64,000 bases of DNA, taken from Nymphaea colorata (lineage: Eukaryota; Streptophyta; Magnoliopsida; Nymphaeales; Nymphaeaceae). Positions 13,801 through 25,500 of the stretch are shown piece by piece; the stretch's first letter is position 1, and each line of letters begins with the position of its first letter. A program made the position numbers and the translations under genes. The DNA lies in NCBI RefSeq assembly GCF_008831285.2, contig NC_045140.1, positions 21,946,370-22,010,369 of the forward strand, given 5' to 3'. The notes below the pieces were generated by a model. That model worked only from the letters and a program-made list of their open reading frames with translations, made no database searches and had not been told where the DNA came from.

Positions 13801-14447
13801 CAGTCGGGTGCATTAGACTTATAGGTATCTGAGATGGGAGTTTTCTTACAAAATGAAAACTTTTTCGCTTTTCTTCAACTTTGTTCATATATGCTATTTA
13901 ATGTCTTAAAAGAAAGTTTTAAACTTTTAAATGACACCAGTATGTAAACGAGAAAAATTACTGAGCATCCATATAAAAATAAACAATTCCCACGCAGTTC
14001 CCTCATCTGCCTCTGCCCCTGTTTTAAAGTGCTTGTTTTCTTTTGAACTTTTAGAACCCAATTGTTCTGTTGTCAATTTTACATTTCACGAATCCAAGGA
14101 ATCCCGTATGGTTGTTTTCAATATCCATGAATGTTCAACAAACTTGTTATGACTTCATTACATAGAATGCACTTATGAATTGCTACATCCAAGATTATGC
14201 ACGTTCAACAGGGTTTACTGCCATATCCTTCTATCAACAGTGATCACAGCTTGCTCTCGGAAGTTATTGGTTGAACGACGGTAGCATGTCTTTCTTTAGA
14301 CAGCACTTCATCAGTAAATTGGAAAGCCTCGGAGCTATTTAGACTTAGCGTTCAGGCCTTCAAATTTTGCTTTTTATCTTTTTCTTCACCTTTCTTTTGA
14401 TGTCGAATACCTTCGTCATTTTTTGGATTCTGAACTTAACTTTGCAG
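7839..14447. other. Intergenic region between the WAG-like kinase and the RGTA pseudogene
   Basis: This is mostly AT-rich, with a (CT)n tract near 8250-8273 and short low-quality open frames. Part of 11970-12160 is GC-richer and ends at a GT donor-like site (GGTGGTACGT near 12155), resembling a 5' untranslated exon, but no coding exon follows that I can recognise. It could be a promoter relic of the pseudogene downstream. 13190-13400 is rich in GGACTAGTCGG-type words typical of dispersed plant repeats. No gene is supported. Confidence 0.5.
10614..10815. repeat. Degenerate short repeat rich in GATTCGGATTTGGAT words
   Basis: Variants of GATTCGGAT, GATTTGGAT and GGTTTGGATTCGG recur many times over about 200 bases. 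The period is irregular, so this is a low-complexity or decayed dispersed repeat rather than a clean tandem array. Confidence 0.6.
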
Positions 14448-16848
14448 TGTAACTCTGTCCAAGTGCCAAAGCAAAATGTTGAAGGATACTTTTCCAAGGA
14501 GAAGGTCCGAGCCGGAGGGCATGGGCTTGTCTCTGACCCAGAGGATCAAAGTGGGTGACTCTCTACTTTCAACTCCTGCATGAAACAACTGAATTAGCGC
14601 TTCTGCTCTAACAGCTTCAAGGCCACCTCATGGTTCAAATCTAAGGTTGGCTGCTAATGGAAACTTAGGTCTCTGTGGACTCTTTCCCATAAAATTGCCT
14701 TTTCCGAAGCACAGTCCAAATAGTGGAACTTCCCCTCTTCTTGGTCTGCTATCTTGTAGATAGATCATATTATAGCTCTCCTGCTCGGTTTGAGTTTATG
14801 TAATTTTCAACTTATTCTTTCCAATGTCACCAAAAGGGGAAGAACAGACATTGGTGGTGAACTGGAAAACGGATAAAAATTTATAGGAACTGAAGTCGTG
14901 ATGATTTTTTTTTTTCCCTTCCGTTCTGATCATATAAGATCTGTCGCCCTGCTTCAGTGGCAATTAGGCTCCTTAGAAAATAAACTGTACTCTTCTGCAA
15001 TCTCTTACCATATAATTTCCATATGAGTATTGCTTTATCACTCATCTCTACCCAAAGCTTACTGTTCACATTTTTGTGGCTTGTAGGAAATTTTACTAAG
15101 GGATTTAATCCAAACCATTACGATTAAGTTTAGAACCTTGGGCGATTTGCAGCAATCAGGTAAATCACAGACACTATATTAACAAAGATCAGGTGAATTA
15201 TCTTCATATGCACCTCGATTGATGCCCTTATCGAACAGTAAATTATTGGGCTACCTATGATTTAGTGCACATCAACGAAGATCTGTCCATATTAGCAAGC
15301 TAATTTATTGCTTAAATATAATAGTTAAACAGGTGGCTTATAATTGTGAGGCAGTCCTTACAGATGAATTTGTTCTGTTTTATTATCTTATTATCAATCA
15401 TTCTCTGATGGTGAGACAGATATCTGGCTTTTTTTTGTTTGTTCTGTGAGCCTGTTTCGCACTGTACTGCAAAATGTCCTGATCATATGGTTTCATGCGG
15501 CACGTGACATCAGCCGGGACCTTGATGAAGCATCTTCGGAAAGTTTTTCTTGCTCAATCTTCGCCTGAATATTTGTCCATGTCTGAGCAAATAGCTCCCT
15601 TACAATATGGGTCATTGAGCATTGATTGTGGATTCAAATGCTAAATCTTAGTTACAATGAGGTCCAAAATTTTGAAGGTCAACAGATCGTAGTTAGTACT
15701 TATTTGCTTCTTGAAATTTCTTCTGGAAGTTAGTAAGCGACACTTCGTAATTGATTTTTCCATTTATGTTGATTTTTAGTGTTGGTAGGCCATTTTGTTA
15801 TTCATGTCTATGTGCTGATCTCCAGTAAAAATATTGCATTTCAGAGAAGTTAGACGGAGACAGAGAAGGAGAATCTGTCTGGACCATGGTAATGTTTGTC
15901 TGTCTACACGCTTGTTTGCCACTGATTTAACCAGCAAATGTTAGATTCTTGCTTTATGGTTTGAGAATGATTTATTTAGCCCCTTCATATCTTTTAACCA
16001 CCGTCCAATATCTTTGATACTTTGTATTCATATTGCAGTATTGGCATTTTGAAGCTAACATATCATTCTTCACCTAGATTTCCTATCTTTTTTTTTTTAC
16101 CTTTTTCTGCTATACAAATACAACTATCGTTCCCAACTTGTTGGTGGATCCTGGGGGAGGGATTTAGAACCAGCTCCAAAATGGAACTGGATTTACTCCT
16201 TTCCCATATATTTGGGTGTATAGTAAAATCTTTTTTTTTTTTTTTTTGCTAAGAAAAGTCCACAAAACTGCTTGTTTGATATTTTTTATACTGTTTGTCA
16301 TAATTTTGGAACCACCAACCTGTTCCCAAGTAGACGACATTTTTTAAGAAGACTGAATTCCGAAGAAGAGTGCTGAATATGGTATTTCACGAATATGGGT
16401 TGAAGAATTAAACCATAGAATTGGAATTGTTTGACGGCCACAATGCGTCCGTTATTGTCACGAGATTGGCTTCATAAGTTTGAAAGCCAGGGCGGGGCGT
16501 AAGGTCAAGGGTGGGTGTAGCCGTCGGTCGATAAAGGGGCAAATGGGCCGAGCTGCTCCTTTTAGCCAATGTATGGTGATGATCTCTTGGAACGGGAATT
16601 AAGAGGAGTGCCAACAGTGGTTTATTTTGCAATGCTTAGGAACTTAGTCGAACTCTCAGAATTCATGAACACGGGAATGGTTTACAAATGGACAGTAAAC
16701 ATGCGGGGTCAATTTTTTAACACATCAATCCGTAAGTAACTCATGTTCAACTGAACTTAATGACGAATTTTACTTTTGGATGTTAGTTTTGTATACTGAA
16801 ATGCTTCGAAAAATAAAGGAAACCCTTTTTCTTTGAAAGCATATGTCG

Positions 16849-16982
16849 TCAACTACACATTTCTGGCATTCAATAGTTGAGAGACATAATTAAATAACTG
16901 ATTATATATAGCATGTCAACTACACATTTCTGCCATTCAAATAGTTGAGAGCCAATTGACACAATTAAATAATTATTACAAT
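16849..16982. repeat. Two-copy tandem duplication of about 67 bp
   Basis: TCAACTACACATTTCTG begins both copies (16849 and 16916). Both continue through CATTCAA, ATAGTTGAGAG and AATTAAATAA with small indels. It lies inside the segment that interrupts the RGTA pseudogene. Confidence 0.85.
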
Positions 16983-17562
16983 TTAAGGACCTCATATACG
17001 CTTTTAAATGTGTGCATTGTACATGATGCATTAATCAGAACATTTCATTAGCATGGTCAAACAATTTAGAATTGATCACAAGTAAAATAATCCTTAAAAA
17101 ATAAAAGATGGAATGGCTTAGGGTAGACACCATCAAGTGGTTAATACAGTCCAGCGAATCAGATGCATTTTCTTCCCTTATACATAATCGGCCCCCCCGT
17201 ATCTCAAAGTTTGGGTCAGAGGTTCACTTAATCTTTTTGTGTCTTTTGTTGGTGCCTTTGGACCTTCGTACATGCTTTCGAGTCTCGGTTGTGAAATGCA
17301 GTGTTACTAAATCGTCTGAATTGGCTGATTCAAATAAAGTTGGTCCACGGCAGACCGATCCAAAAGTAACATATGTTGGTTTTTTTAAGTATTTGTCATA
17401 TTTTAAGAACCTTCTTATTTTATTGTCTTTAACTGTTTCTCTTCTTCTTTCAAGAAATGGTTTCACTTGTTTTCTGTCAAGTTCTCACCGACTCAGCCGA
17501 ATCAGTGAATCGGTATATATAGTCCCAAATCAGCAACCTCGCTGATTTGTGTCCTCAATCAA

Positions 17563-17703
17563 GCAGGGGCAGAGCCGGGGGCCGGCAGGGCCATGGCTCC
17601 TTTAAGTTTTTGAAAATTAATTTTTTACTACTAAATATTGTTCCCTGTTAAAAATTTTTAAAAAATACTCCCAAGTGAAAAAAATCTTTGACTCCGCCTC
17701 TGC
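17563..17703. mobile_element. Candidate short inverted-repeat element (MITE-like)
   Basis: The ends GCAGGGGCAGAGCC and GACTCCGCCTCTGC are imperfect inverted repeats (11 of 14). The 141-base interior is AT-rich and non-coding. No clear target-site duplication was seen. Similar wording (AGAGCCAGGGG ... CCTGGCTC) frames 33417-33633, suggesting a dispersed family. Confidence 0.45.
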
Positions 17704-18290
17704 TGATAACGTTTCAACAAGTTCAAAAGCTTCAATGCTTTTGAACCGTGGAGACTTGAAAACGTTAGTCATAATTCAGGAATCAGGTTGGCTTTAAATT
17801 TTGAAAACTTGGGCTAAGCAAAAATTTTAAGATATTGTCCGGCTCCTATCAAAATTTGAAAAAATGCTGTTATTTTTCTAGCTCCCTCTGCTTGTGTACG
17901 TTAATCCTGTGCCCAATGGATGCCGAAGTTAATCAAACACAGAAGAGTTGGCAAATTAAGACGACTTTGGGAGCCATGTAGATATGAATGATCTTCGACA
18001 CAACTGGACATTGAGAGCCTGAGCGTTAATGGTGATTGCTTCTTCAGCTAGAAAGGATTGTCCTTCCATCATGCTATGTGGATTATCATGGTCTTATATA
18101 TTTAATCATCTATTTTGCTTTACTTTGGGGAATGTCATTCATCTTTTCCATTTTATCGTGCACATGATTGTATTATACTGGATTCTCTGTATCAGTTGTC
18201 TCAATATTTTTTTTTTTAATACTTCTGCACCTTAAACTTCTACCGGTTGGTAACAAGAGGAAATTCTTCATTTTTTAAACTAGGAAAATA

Positions 18291-19393
18291 CTTCCATACT
18301 GTTACTTTATATATAGATATTGCAGATCAAAATATCTCCACTATGATTTTGTTTATGTTTTACGAAGTTGCAGAATGACTGGGAAGTTTGGCTTCCAAAT
18401 CAAGATGGGGGAGACCAAGTGGGCTACCACTGTAGCAAATTCTGGGTAAAGATACTTGGGGAGCGGCACTGGCACTCTCTTCATGCTTGCTTGTTGTCAG
18501 CTTACGAGGGGACATGGACGTGAGGATTCATGGCTGCTGGTTTTCTCCCATCCTGCTCTGATAAGCTAATCCGCCACTGTGCGTAAAGTCTCAGAACTGC
18601 CCACCTGAGGACAGGGTCCCTATTCCTCGGCTTATAAAAAGCTTCGAAGCGTCTGACTGCAAAAACCAAAGGTTTTCTGGCTTGGTGCCATCTTCTGTCT
18701 GCTCACTTCAGCATCAAGAATCGACGGCCTGTAGTACATCAAGCCTTTCATGAAACGAAGAAGATAACATAGGAGAAAAAGAACTTATTGATTTGGCCAG
18801 AAAGCAGTGGAGCAGGTAATGGGTGCATCCCTATCTGCCGGCATTTCCAGATTGGTCGAGCAGGGCGCGGCAAAGGTCTGCCGGACTGTAGTGCTGCCTG
18901 CTTTTGGTGGGATCGGCCAGACCCGGTCGATCGTCGATCTTGCCCGGTTTAGTTTTGTGGACCTAAAATTTAAAGTTCAATGACTTAAGAGTATCATTCA
19001 TGAACTTAGAGAGAAGGAGAAGATTGGCGTGGTACATGCCGTAACACAGTTATGCTTATCATGAATTATTTATTAGCTTATGTGCTAAAATTGAGTGTGA
19101 GATCGGCAGAAGCTTGCTTTAATGGAGAACCTGACAGAGGAGGGTTTTTAAATGGAGGAGGTCACGAGAACTCGATATCCATGGCAGTCTCTTGGCACAA
19201 AAGCCTTTGCTAACCATACGTATGTTGGCCATAGAAAATCCGATGTTGAACTCCTCGTGTTATTTACACTAGTCCATGTTTATGTATATTTAGGAGCATG
19301 CATTTTAAGTGATTAACTCTAATTATATGGTAAATATGTCGGTTTCAATCCACCATTTGGTTGATGGGAACAAAATAAATGGTGTACCATTGG

Positions 19394-19462
<69 letters not shown>

Positions 19463-20300
19463 ACATCTTTCTCTTTAGATGAAATAAATATGAAAATTAT
19501 GTTGATTATATCCAATCAGTTGAACTTTGGTTGGTGGTTCGCAATTTGTTATACTTAAACTTACATTTTTAATGTTGAAAATTTTAGAAAAATAACACAT
19601 TTTGTTGAATTGTTGAATACATAGAGTGTATAGAGCGGCTGAATGGTGACCTTGGCTCATTAAGGTTGTTTGATCCGTTGTAATGGATAGTCTGAAGAAA
19701 ACAAAAGGAAAAAGACGTGAATTAATATTAGATTAAAATGTTCATCACTTTTTTTTCCTTTTTTTTTCTTAACCATTGATTTAGAAAATATCAAAAGCTA
19801 AGCTCATTTCTTATCTCTCTAACATGAAAGAACCTACCAACTACCAATTTCTCTCTCCTCTCAATTGGTCATTCCATCTTCATTGTCATTTCTCTCCCCT
19901 TACTCATTCCATCTTCATTCCCAATTCCCTCCTCTTTAGTCTTTCGTCTTCATTCATTCCTAGGAATGAAAATGGAATGAGTAAGTGAAAAAGAGGATAG
20001 GGAAATGAGAGAAAGAGAAAGACCACATAACATATATACATAAGGTTTCAACCACTGCTTTTTCCATGACTCGCGCATTTTCTGTTTTGTGTATTTATTT
20101 TAAAAATTCTCTTTTCCAAAACCACCGTATTCACTTTAGAATTGGTGGATGATGGAGATGAAAAGGGATATGTAATATCATTTTAGAACTAGTTTCAGGT
20201 GCTTGGGAGAGAGGGATCGTGTCAAGTGTGTAAAGGTATCCTGAAGAGAGCAGAAACCGCAACCTCAACTCACATGGCTCCCCCGCTAGAGTCGGGACCA
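18291..20300. other. Intergenic region downstream of the RGTA pseudogene
   Basis: This holds a moderately GC-rich stretch (18370-18960) with one short frame after a TTGCAG acceptor-like site (NDWEVWLPNQDGG onward) that I do not recognise. An AT microsatellite follows, then a CT- and GA-rich stretch at about 19810-20010 in which Ts on one side mirror As on the other. No gene is supported. Confidence 0.45.
19399..19460. repeat. (AT)n microsatellite
   Basis: About 31 uninterrupted AT units. Confidence 0.97.
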
Positions 20301-20372
20301 GCGCCCCGATCCCTTAGAGGGAAAAAGGTGGGGGCTTAGCTACGCCACTGCGCCCCTTTCCGGCCGACTGAC

Positions 20373-20459
20373 GCCATAAAATAATAGGAGGACCGGGCGG
20401 GGGCCGCCGGAGAGGGGGCAACGCAACAGGAACCGTGCCGCCTCCCATTATTTTACGGC
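20373..20459. repeat. Imperfect inverted repeat with GC-rich loop
   Basis: The arms at 20373-20391 and 20441-20459 pair over 19 bases with two mismatches (GCCATAAAATAATAGGAGG against CCTCCCATTATTTTACGGC). The loop of 49 bases is GC-rich. It could be the end of a small transposon or a transcribed hairpin. I see no coding content. Confidence 0.7.
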
Positions 20460-20757
20460 CTCCTCCGCCCCCACTTGCTTCTTTTTTAATCCCCACATTT
20501 ACCGTCGTGAAATCGGATGCTTTAGCCGCCCGATACGCCAAAAAATAAAAAACAAAGAATTTTCGACAAAAAAAAAAAATCATTTTCACTCCAACAGAAC
20601 CCACTCTGCGAGAACCGCACCCACCCGCCCAAAACGGCCGTTCATTGGGACCTTTCATCTCGAGGATCGGACGGTCAGAGATGCGTGCGTCGATTTCCAC
20701 CGTGAGAGACGTCCGCATCGGGTCGATCCGCGCCTGGCGAGCGGGGCAAGCGAAGCG

Positions 20758-21105
20758 CACGTGCGGTCCGTTCCGGCATGTCGGTGTTTGACGGTCAAAA
20801 GCAGGTGCGCACGTGCGACTCGCTCGTGCCTGTCCTCGATTGGAACGGTCAAAACAGCGAGTCCCCAGGCTGGGAATGATGACGTGTCCCTCCCCCCCCC
20901 CCCGGGCACGTGCGAGCCCTCAGTCCAGCAACCGGATCTGGTGCCGAGATCCAGCCCCGATCCAGGGACCGACTCCGCTGCCGGGGATCCCACGTGTCCC
21001 GTAGCAGCAACTTGTTGCCACATGGCAGCCCCGGAGGCGACGGAGAGTCGGCAGCGCGCCACGTCACCTCTCGAACGCACAAGAGCCGAAAAACAGCGCC
21101 ACGTG
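20758..21105. promoter_or_regulatory. Cluster of five G-boxes (CACGTG) upstream of AIL6
   Basis: Perfect CACGTG palindromes occur at 20758-20763, 20810-20815, 20907-20912, 20991-20996 and 21100-21105. Some have ABRE-type flanks (CCACGTGTCC, CCACGTGACC). TTGAC/GGTCAA words, which resemble W-boxes, are interspersed. The block is GC-rich and lies about 1.4-1.8 kb before the AIL6 start codon, roughly 0.6 kb before its likely leader. G-boxes bind bZIP and bHLH factors. That they drive AIL6 is inferred from position only. Confidence 0.6.
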
Positions 21106-21699
21106 ACCCTCACTTGACACACACTCCCATGCCCCCCCCTTCTTTAAAAAGAAAATTCAAAAAAAAAAAAGCATAATTCCGAGTACTACTCATCCAATTC
21201 TTTGATGCAAGTTCGTTCGTTTACTACTCGTTTCTTCTTTGATGTGCACTTCTCACTAGTCACTTACCATGGAATCCATGACAAATCGTAGTTGAGAAAA
21301 TTTTGATAGCAAAAGAAAGGCATTGAACCTGTGATATATACATAGTAATTGAAGAGAATAATTCATAATTCTAAAGCAGAAGTCCTGAACCTGAATCATA
21401 TCTTGCAATCTCTGAGAACGGGGAGTCGCTTCGCTTTTAAGGCATTATTATCAGGGAAGAGGGGGACAAACAAAAGAATGCACTTCAATGGGGAGTTTTT
21501 AAATACGTCTTCTTTGTTTGGAAGAAGAGCGCGGCACGAACGATACTCTTTCTTTTTCTCTCTGTTTTCTTTTTTTTTAACTTTTTCACCGCGGCGGTGA
21601 TTTGACTTTGACCGCGAGGTGGGTGGTGGTGGTGGTGGCGACCAGAGGCGCCGATTCCTCCTCCCCGGAAGGAGAGACACACATTCACATACACCACTC

Positions 21700-22551
21700 A
21701 GAAAATTTTTTAAAACCGAGGGAGAGAGAAAGAGAAACCCTAGTTTTTCGCCACCGAGAGTTCCGGGGAAAAGAATCGAGCTACGTAGTCCAACACTTGT
21801 GTGAGTGGGAAAAAGGGAATGATTTTGTGGCGCCGAGGTCCACTCAATCTGTCCCCCTTCCCCTTCTTCTTCTTCTCCTCCTCCTCTTTTTCTTCCTCGA
21901 GTAAAACTTCTTTCTCTTCTTCTTAGTGAAAAACTCTCTCCCTCTCTCGGTTAAACCCTAAAGCTCTGGGGAAGAGAAGCTAAGGGAGGTGCCCATCAAC
22001 TCGTTGGAGCTTATCTCTCTCTCTCCCCCTTTACTCGCTTCTAAGGCTCCGGAGAAGGACAGACCCAGATAAGTACTGTTCGGAGCTCTTAAATACGGCG
22101 GCCAAAATGTCGAAAGATTGAAAAGAAAATGAAGTCGGTGAATCGATTCATATAGCGTTTGTCTTGTCCCCCCTTCTATCTCGTTTGATTTAAAACCATT
22201 TTTTATCGAGAACCATCTGGCCTGTTCTTCCTCCTTCCTTCGATCTTTGAGAAGGACATACGTTGCTGATCACTAGATAGGTGAGTTGGGATATCCTTCT
22301 CCCTTAGTGGTTAATGAAGTCTTGAAGGATCGACCGAACTCTCTCTGTTGCCTAAAGTGGAGTTCAAGGAGCGGAAGGATCGATAGGGTCTGGATCTTTC
22401 AGGAACCAAGATCAGGAAAATATCCATCGCTGTTGCCTGTTCTACCGTTCTAACCTCAGTCACATTCTGCCTCCAAAGAACGTTCTTGGTATCTATCTCC
22501 CATCTGATCAAGAAAGATCTGCAACAAAGGAAGGAAGGAAGCAAGAAGGAG
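21700..22551 (+). promoter_or_regulatory. Probable long 5' leader of AIL6 with telo-boxes, upstream ORFs and a possible intron
   Basis: The stretch is rich in CT and GA tracts and carries AAACCCTA at 21735-21742 and 21953-21960, both typical of plant transcript leaders. Short upstream ORFs start at 21819 (35 codons), 22107 (4 codons), 22129 (8 codons) and 22314 (3 codons). TAG|GTGAGT at 22281 is a strong donor, and TTTCAG ending at 22402 is a fitting acceptor, so a 122-base leader intron removing the last uORF is plausible. The start site itself is not visible. Confidence 0.5.
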
Positions 22552-25500
22552 ATGGGATCGTTGAACCCTATGCTATCTTTCACTCTCTCGCCTCTGGAGA
22601 TGTTCGAACCATGCTCCACTCAGAACAGCACTCCAACCGTATCGAACCTGCAGAGCTTCGCCTGCTACGGAAGCTCCGCGCCTGCCCATCAACCCCTGCA
22701 GAGGAAGCTCGCGACCGACAGCGCCACCGCCTCCGATAACTCGCCCCTCTGTCTCTTTGACGCATTCAACCGACAAGGTGAGACACTGAACATCTTCGTT
22801 TTCGTTTTCGTCTCTGTCGATCTTCACCCGGATTTCATTTCACTTGGATTGCTGGACAAGGAAAGAATTCTCCGGCTTCCGCTTTCGTGTCGACGGCGCA
22901 CGGTGCAGACGAGTCCTCGCCGCTGCAGGGCGTTCGGTGATTAGACTTGCGTTGGGTCTTAAGGGAACCATTCCTCTGCCGCGTGGATGCTCGTCAGCTG
23001 CATGCAGCGGTGGTGCGCCAGTGGGCGTTCCCACCGCTTTCGCCTGCACCATGCAGATGGCAGTCCGGCGGCGGTGCTGCGATGCAGGCGACTGGACTGC
23101 ACGAGCCATCCCGTCGAAGTTCCCGCCGAGTCTGGGGTCGTCATAGAACGCCGTTACGATATTCTCCATACCCGATATAATAACGTTAAAAAAGCCCCTT
23201 CTCTTTGTCGTTAAGTTGTTGCAAATTCGAAAACGGACTGTGTTAAAATAGGTAGCAAGTCGACAAAACAACAGTCGTCGTCTCCATGGCCTTGATCAAC
23301 CACGTTGTTTATCATTTGTTTTTTCCCGATATTACTTTGCGACTTTTTAGCCGCACGTATGAAAGCTGGTTTTATCCCTTTTTTTTTTTAATTATTACCG
23401 GAACCGGCGTTTCCACTTCCCAGATGCTTTGGTGGATGCATGATCCTCATCATCATGCAGCCTTAGTTTTCTTTGAGGTCCCACAGATTGCTAATTCCCC
23501 ATGGGATGCAAAACTGTGGTGCAACTCATTAATGGAGTCCCTGGTATATGAAGGAAGAGGTAGATCTTGATTTCGGTAACTTCTCTAGAATAGTTGAATA
23601 TTACAAGATACAGGGTTGCCTATGCAAGAAGAGAAGCTTATCGCCATTGAATGAAAACAGGGAGAATTTGGTGGGCCTTCCCCTTTGGGTACAGAAAGAG
23701 CAGAAACCTTAAACTGAGTAGTGTTTGCTTCCGCAGGGTGGCACGGCGTCGACGCGCTCAACGGCGAGCCTGCCACCGTCGGGAAGACTGAGCCGGAAGA
23801 GTTCGGTGCGCCGCGGTTTATCTCCGCCGGTGGATCTCAACGCGAGCAGGAGATGCCGAAGCTGGCCGACTTCTTGGGCTGTGGGCCGACGCCTTCGCTC
23901 AGCCAGACAGGCGGCCGGGGGCCTGAGCTCAACGCGATGTATGAAAGAGGGGCGAGCTTCTCCTTCGGCGAGCCGGAGCTCAAGATGATCGCTGCTTCGG
24001 GGATGCAGGCGCTGCCGATGGGATCCATGTCTGAGATCGACTCGGTTTCCTGTGTGAGGGCTAAGACCCGCGGCGGCAACTTCAACGGGTGCTCTCCCGA
24101 CTCAGGCAGTGACTTTTACTCCAGCTGCTTCCTTGGTGTCGGCCAGGCTCGTGGGTTACTGAGCCAGACGGAGAGCGTCGCGTCCGATGGCGTGGAGAAG
24201 TCGGTGGTGACCATCGAGTCCGCTGCTTCCAAGAAGACGATCGACACGTTTGGGCAAAGGACGTCGATTTACAGAGGGGTTACAAAGTAAGGCTCATTCT
24301 CTGCCTTCTCTCTTTTTCATTCTCCTTTATGACCATGGTTTCTTGATTTGGATAAATGGTATATTCTGGGTCTGCTGCTTCCGTTTACAGGCATAGGTGG
24401 ACGGGAAGATATGAGGCTCATCTATGGGACAACAGCTGCAAGAGAGAGGGCCAAGCAAGAAAGGGTAGACAAGGTGAGAGTTGTTCTATCTGCTTATCTT
24501 TCGGTGCTTTTGCACTTGCTCATGATTTGTTGTAGTTGCTTTAGACTCTGGAAGAATTGCACCACTACTACTGCAGAGGAGGACCAGACTGTGTGTGTGT
24601 GTGTGTGTTTTTGGTTTGACCATACTGATGAAAACTTTCACTTCTTTTTTATTTGAACGTGATGCTGGAACTGGATCTGGACGGCTTCAGTTTATCTAGG
24701 TATGTGACTTTTGACGCTGTGATCTTTTCAGTTGTGTTTAGACGGTAAAGAAGAGAACCGTGTTAAGCTTGGCAATTTGATGGTCATAGGTGGTTACGAC
24801 AAAGAAGAAAAGGCAGCTAGGGCCTACGATCTTGCTGCTCTCAAGTACTGGGGTCCAACGGCCACTACCAATTTCCCTGTAAGTCTCACCCGTACCTACC
24901 AACTATAAGAGACATTGTTTTCTAGCCCTGAGATAGGCCATCTCAATGCGAGGAGTCTCCACGTAATGCTCATTTGCTATAGTACCTTGTCTGCGTCGAA
25001 GAAGCGATTGAATTGAAACCATCACTTGTACTTGTAGGTGTCGTGTTACTCGAAAGAACTTGAGGAGATGAAGGATATGACAAGACAAGAGTTCATTGCT
25101 GCTTTGAGAAGGTACCGCCAATTATTCTGCTTGTTTTCTTTTAAAAAAAATATATGAGCGAGAGAGAGAGAGAGGCAGCATATTTTCTTTTTCATTTTTT
25201 GTTTCCTTGACTTCAGTATTGAAGGAAAAATTAGTATTTGAAGTTGGTCTTAAGTTTGAGCGATGAAATTTTGCAGAAAAAGCAGTGGATTCTCTCGGGG
25301 AGCTTCCATTTACAGAGGGGTCACCAGGTGAGCCGCTTATAATGATCTTGCAGATAAGGTTTATAGACATTGTATACCAAAGTATCAAGTTGTGATCTGA
25401 TCACGAAGTCAAGGTGCTATCCGTAAGCACCATGTTAGGTCATCTGCTGTTGATCTTGACGGGTCTGGATGACTCTGGTTGATCATCCTGCACAACTTTT

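Larger units (their letters stand above)
14448..18290 (+). pseudogene. Decayed second copy of the Rab geranylgeranyltransferase alpha gene
   Basis: The fragments match RGTA in order. 14448-14558 reads KQNVEGYFSKEKV, then GLVSDPEDQSG, where plant RGTA continues with Trp; here that codon is TGA. About 14611-14760 reads ASRPPHGSN, resembling the next RGTA stretch, and ends at a stop. 15504-15677 aligns base for base with the exon at 104-290 (GTGACATCA start, ATTCAAATGCTAAATCTTAG core), but the acceptor is CAC instead of CAG and an in-frame TGA lies at 15623-15625. Intron homology continues to about 16070. The LRR exon is missing, replaced by about 1.85 kb of other sequence. Homology returns near 17930 (AGAAGAGTTGGCAAA, as at about 1180) and ends near 18290 (AAATTCTTCATTTTTT, as at about 1528). 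Because introns are retained, it arose by DNA duplication, not retrocopying. It cannot encode an intact protein. Confidence 0.85.

Noticed and set aside
20314-21122. Long overlapping open frames on both strands (up to 155 aa)
   Set aside because: They follow from GC-rich, stop-poor sequence, show no family motif and overlap the G-box block; treated as promoter DNA.
22486-22551. N-terminal extension of AIL6
   Set aside because: It begins with TTG and has leader-like composition; the ATG at 22552 gives the expected start.
22840-23271. Several open frames of 60-143 aa on both strands
   Set aside because: They lie in intron 1 of AIL6 (22778-23736), a GC-rich part of it, and show no domain.
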